Shown here: positions 62,270-64,000 of the stretch, piece after piece | How the letters are laid out: each line of letters opens with the position of its first letter | How positions within the stretch are numbered: the stretch's first letter is position 1 | Assembly (NCBI RefSeq): GCF_965363235.1 | Contig: NC_134846.1 | Location: 2,423,001 to 2,487,000, forward strand | Direction: 5' to 3' | Length of the DNA stretch: 64,000 nt | From: Mytilus galloprovincialis | Taxonomy: Eukaryota; Mollusca; Bivalvia; Mytilida; Mytilidae | Translations under genes and position numbers: made by a program | The notes under the pieces: model-generated | The model's input: the letters and a program-made list of their open reading frames with translations, nothing else | Told to the model about the DNA's origin: nothing | Database searches by the model: none

Positions 62270-62660
62270 TTCCGAATCAACGTGTTTGGTGAAATGGTGT
62301 ATGATATAAGGGGCAATGGTAGAAGGTGTAAGAAGAATGGTGTTTTGGTATATGAGGAATTGTGTGATTGTGTAACGTGTATATAAATTGTGGTTATCAA
62401 AATTTAAGAGAACTGATTTTAATTTTATATATTAGTTTACAATATTGTGATCAAAATTCGTTTTTTAGAATAAATAAATAATTTTGTAGTCGAACGCTTT
62501 TTTTTTTTATATTGAATTGCTTTATGGGTAGTTTCGGATGGTGAAGATAGAAGTGTAAGGTGTATGGTGCAAAGGTGTAACGTGTATTGTGTAATGACAC
62601 AGGGTGTTTGGTGTAAAGATGTATGGTGTGATTGGGAAGTTTACACCAAAGGATTGTAAG
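62270..62660. repeat. G/T-biased degenerate GGTGTA tract
   Basis: About 62275-62390 and 62535-62660 on + are rich in imperfect GGTGTA/TGGTGTAA words. No regular period. Probably an old simple repeat. Confidence 0.5.
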
Positions 62661-64000
62661 TTGATACGGGATATTTATCAACAAGTTCTTAGTATCTTCC
62701 CATGAATTATTTTTAAGAAAAGGACAAAACGTTCTTTGACATACCACTGATTCATTAACTTTCTGCTCAGACATTAATGACTTTTTAACAAAGTCTGCAA
62801 AGCAGCTGAAAGCTTTTCTTTAAAGTTCAACACTGCAAACAGACAAAATAAATAATCATTGAATGAAAATAGATTTTGGAAATTTAAGTTTAAAGCGCAA
62901 CCATCGACTCCAAATTTTAACAACAAGTGAATACATATTATGAATGAGATGAAAGTTTATCTTTGTTATTGTATTTTTCAAGGGCTTAAACATTGCTGGT
63001 TAAATTGATTCATTAGCTATTAATTCCTTACTGACCGAATACAAAAATTGATGGAATCTAATACGTTAAATGTAGAATCTGAAATCGGATTGCTCATAAA
63101 AAGTCATCATGTTAGGAAAATGTATCTATGTCAAACTCATTTGAACAAAATTTTCTCAAAAGTCAAAAATAAACTGACTACGCAAAGACTACCTTCGTAC
63201 GGATTTAGGCAAAAACATTTAAGAAAGGTTTCAAAGAAAAAACAATATTGATGAAACTTTTTTTCATACCATGCGTTCTTCAAAAACATCATATAAAGAT
63301 ATTTGAAAGGGTTAATGAATCTCTCATCAACGGAAACCTGCATGATTCTTACAAAGACAGGTACTTAAATAGTCAACTGAATTGGTTAACATTAATTCTT
63401 ATTTAATTTTTTTAACGTGTACTTGTTGAATCTTTGTAATATCTACATTAATTTCATAAAATATATTTTGTACGTAGATTTTCAAGAGGTATTTATTCAC
63501 TACATTCTTAGTGTGTCTATTTTGACAAGGCATGTAAGCTACCTTCAAAGGTGTCAACACTTGATTGTTATATAAAAGGGACAATGATGGTTTGAATAAA
63601 ATGCAATGCAAGCACTTTAAATCTGATATGTTAGCAAAACAAAAATAGATTTGGATTTTCCAGTGTTAAAATAGACTGTATATGCTAAATTAGCCTTAAG
63701 CTTGTACTGTATAATCTATTGACTTATTTATAGACGGGTTTCCCAAATTTTACAATCTCGGTGGATGTTACGCCAACAACTTTGTGAAGATGTTTATCGT
63801 CTAACAAGTATAATTTCTAAGAATCGTCTTAAATTACTGACCCTTATCAACGACCAAAATGTCATTTAATATAAAACGGACCTAACTATGATAATAATAT
63901 AGTGTTTACAAAATGTGGAAAAGTGGTTGATTCAACTGTACCCTTTGGTAGGTTATTTTCAGTTTGATGCATACCTCTCTTTGAAATTCTATATGTATGT
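62661..64000. other. Gene-free right end
   Basis: AT-rich, with no exon or repeat family recognised. Small frames (63048-63251 +, 63137-63343 -) have no supporting feature. Confidence 0.5.

Noticed and set aside
62270-62660. Interstitial telomere-like repeat
   Set aside because: GGTGTA words are irregular and do not form TTAGGG units or any fixed period.
1-64000. Retrovirus-like, LTR or Polinton copies
   Set aside because: No paired LTRs, gag, integrase, envelope or capsid-type frames were recognised; the reverse transcriptase frames are of Penelope-like type.

Overview
This is a eukaryotic, AT-rich, repeat-dense window with small intron-split genes. It is most likely from a bivalve mollusc, probably a mussel (Mytilus-like). 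The reasons are two genes of the bivalve 'short-chain collagen C4-like' secreted family that carry the N-terminal SKRLLLNDPD motif I associate with mussel secreted proteins, and several interspersed repeats I recognise as typical of mussel genomes. The species cannot be fixed from sequence alone.

Four real genes can be supported, all on the minus strand and alternating in type. Read in the direction of transcription they are: an ATF3/JDP-like bZIP transcription factor (46746..43222), a secreted short-chain-collagen-C4-like protein (41469..37417), a second bZIP (22649..20274) and a second C4-like protein (9907..7928). Each type shares exon number, intron phases and conserved blocks between its two copies. 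The window is therefore best read as a tandem duplication of a two-gene unit (bZIP followed by C4-like gene), later stretched by repeats. All four reading frames close cleanly across the proposed splice sites. The bZIP copies each give 167 codons; the C4-like copies give 265 and 257.

Layout: 1-2895 is a 196-bp satellite with six-monomer higher-order structure. 4346-7212 is a DNA transposon with ~470-bp terminal inverted repeats and a 5-bp target duplication. 7.9-9.9 kb is C4-like gene A. 10.3-11.6 kb holds ~345-bp repeats. 12.25-16.25 kb is a tandem segmental duplication, one copy of which carries a 784-bp insertion. 20.3-22.6 kb is bZIP A. 23.1-23.7 kb is a foldback repeat. 28.0-29.6 kb is a 357-bp tandem array with three identical units. 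31-32.4 kb is a nested Penelope-like retroelement wreck. 37.4-41.5 kb is C4-like gene B. 43.2-46.7 kb is bZIP B, with a mariner-type element in its intron. 47.6-63 kb is gene-poor and holds several broken Penelope-like reverse transcriptase copies, a 135-bp foldback and many interspersed repeats.

No LTR retrovirus-like element, Polinton, tRNA, rRNA or CRISPR array was recognised. Repeat family letters (A-E, F1, R) are mine, used only to link copies within this answer.
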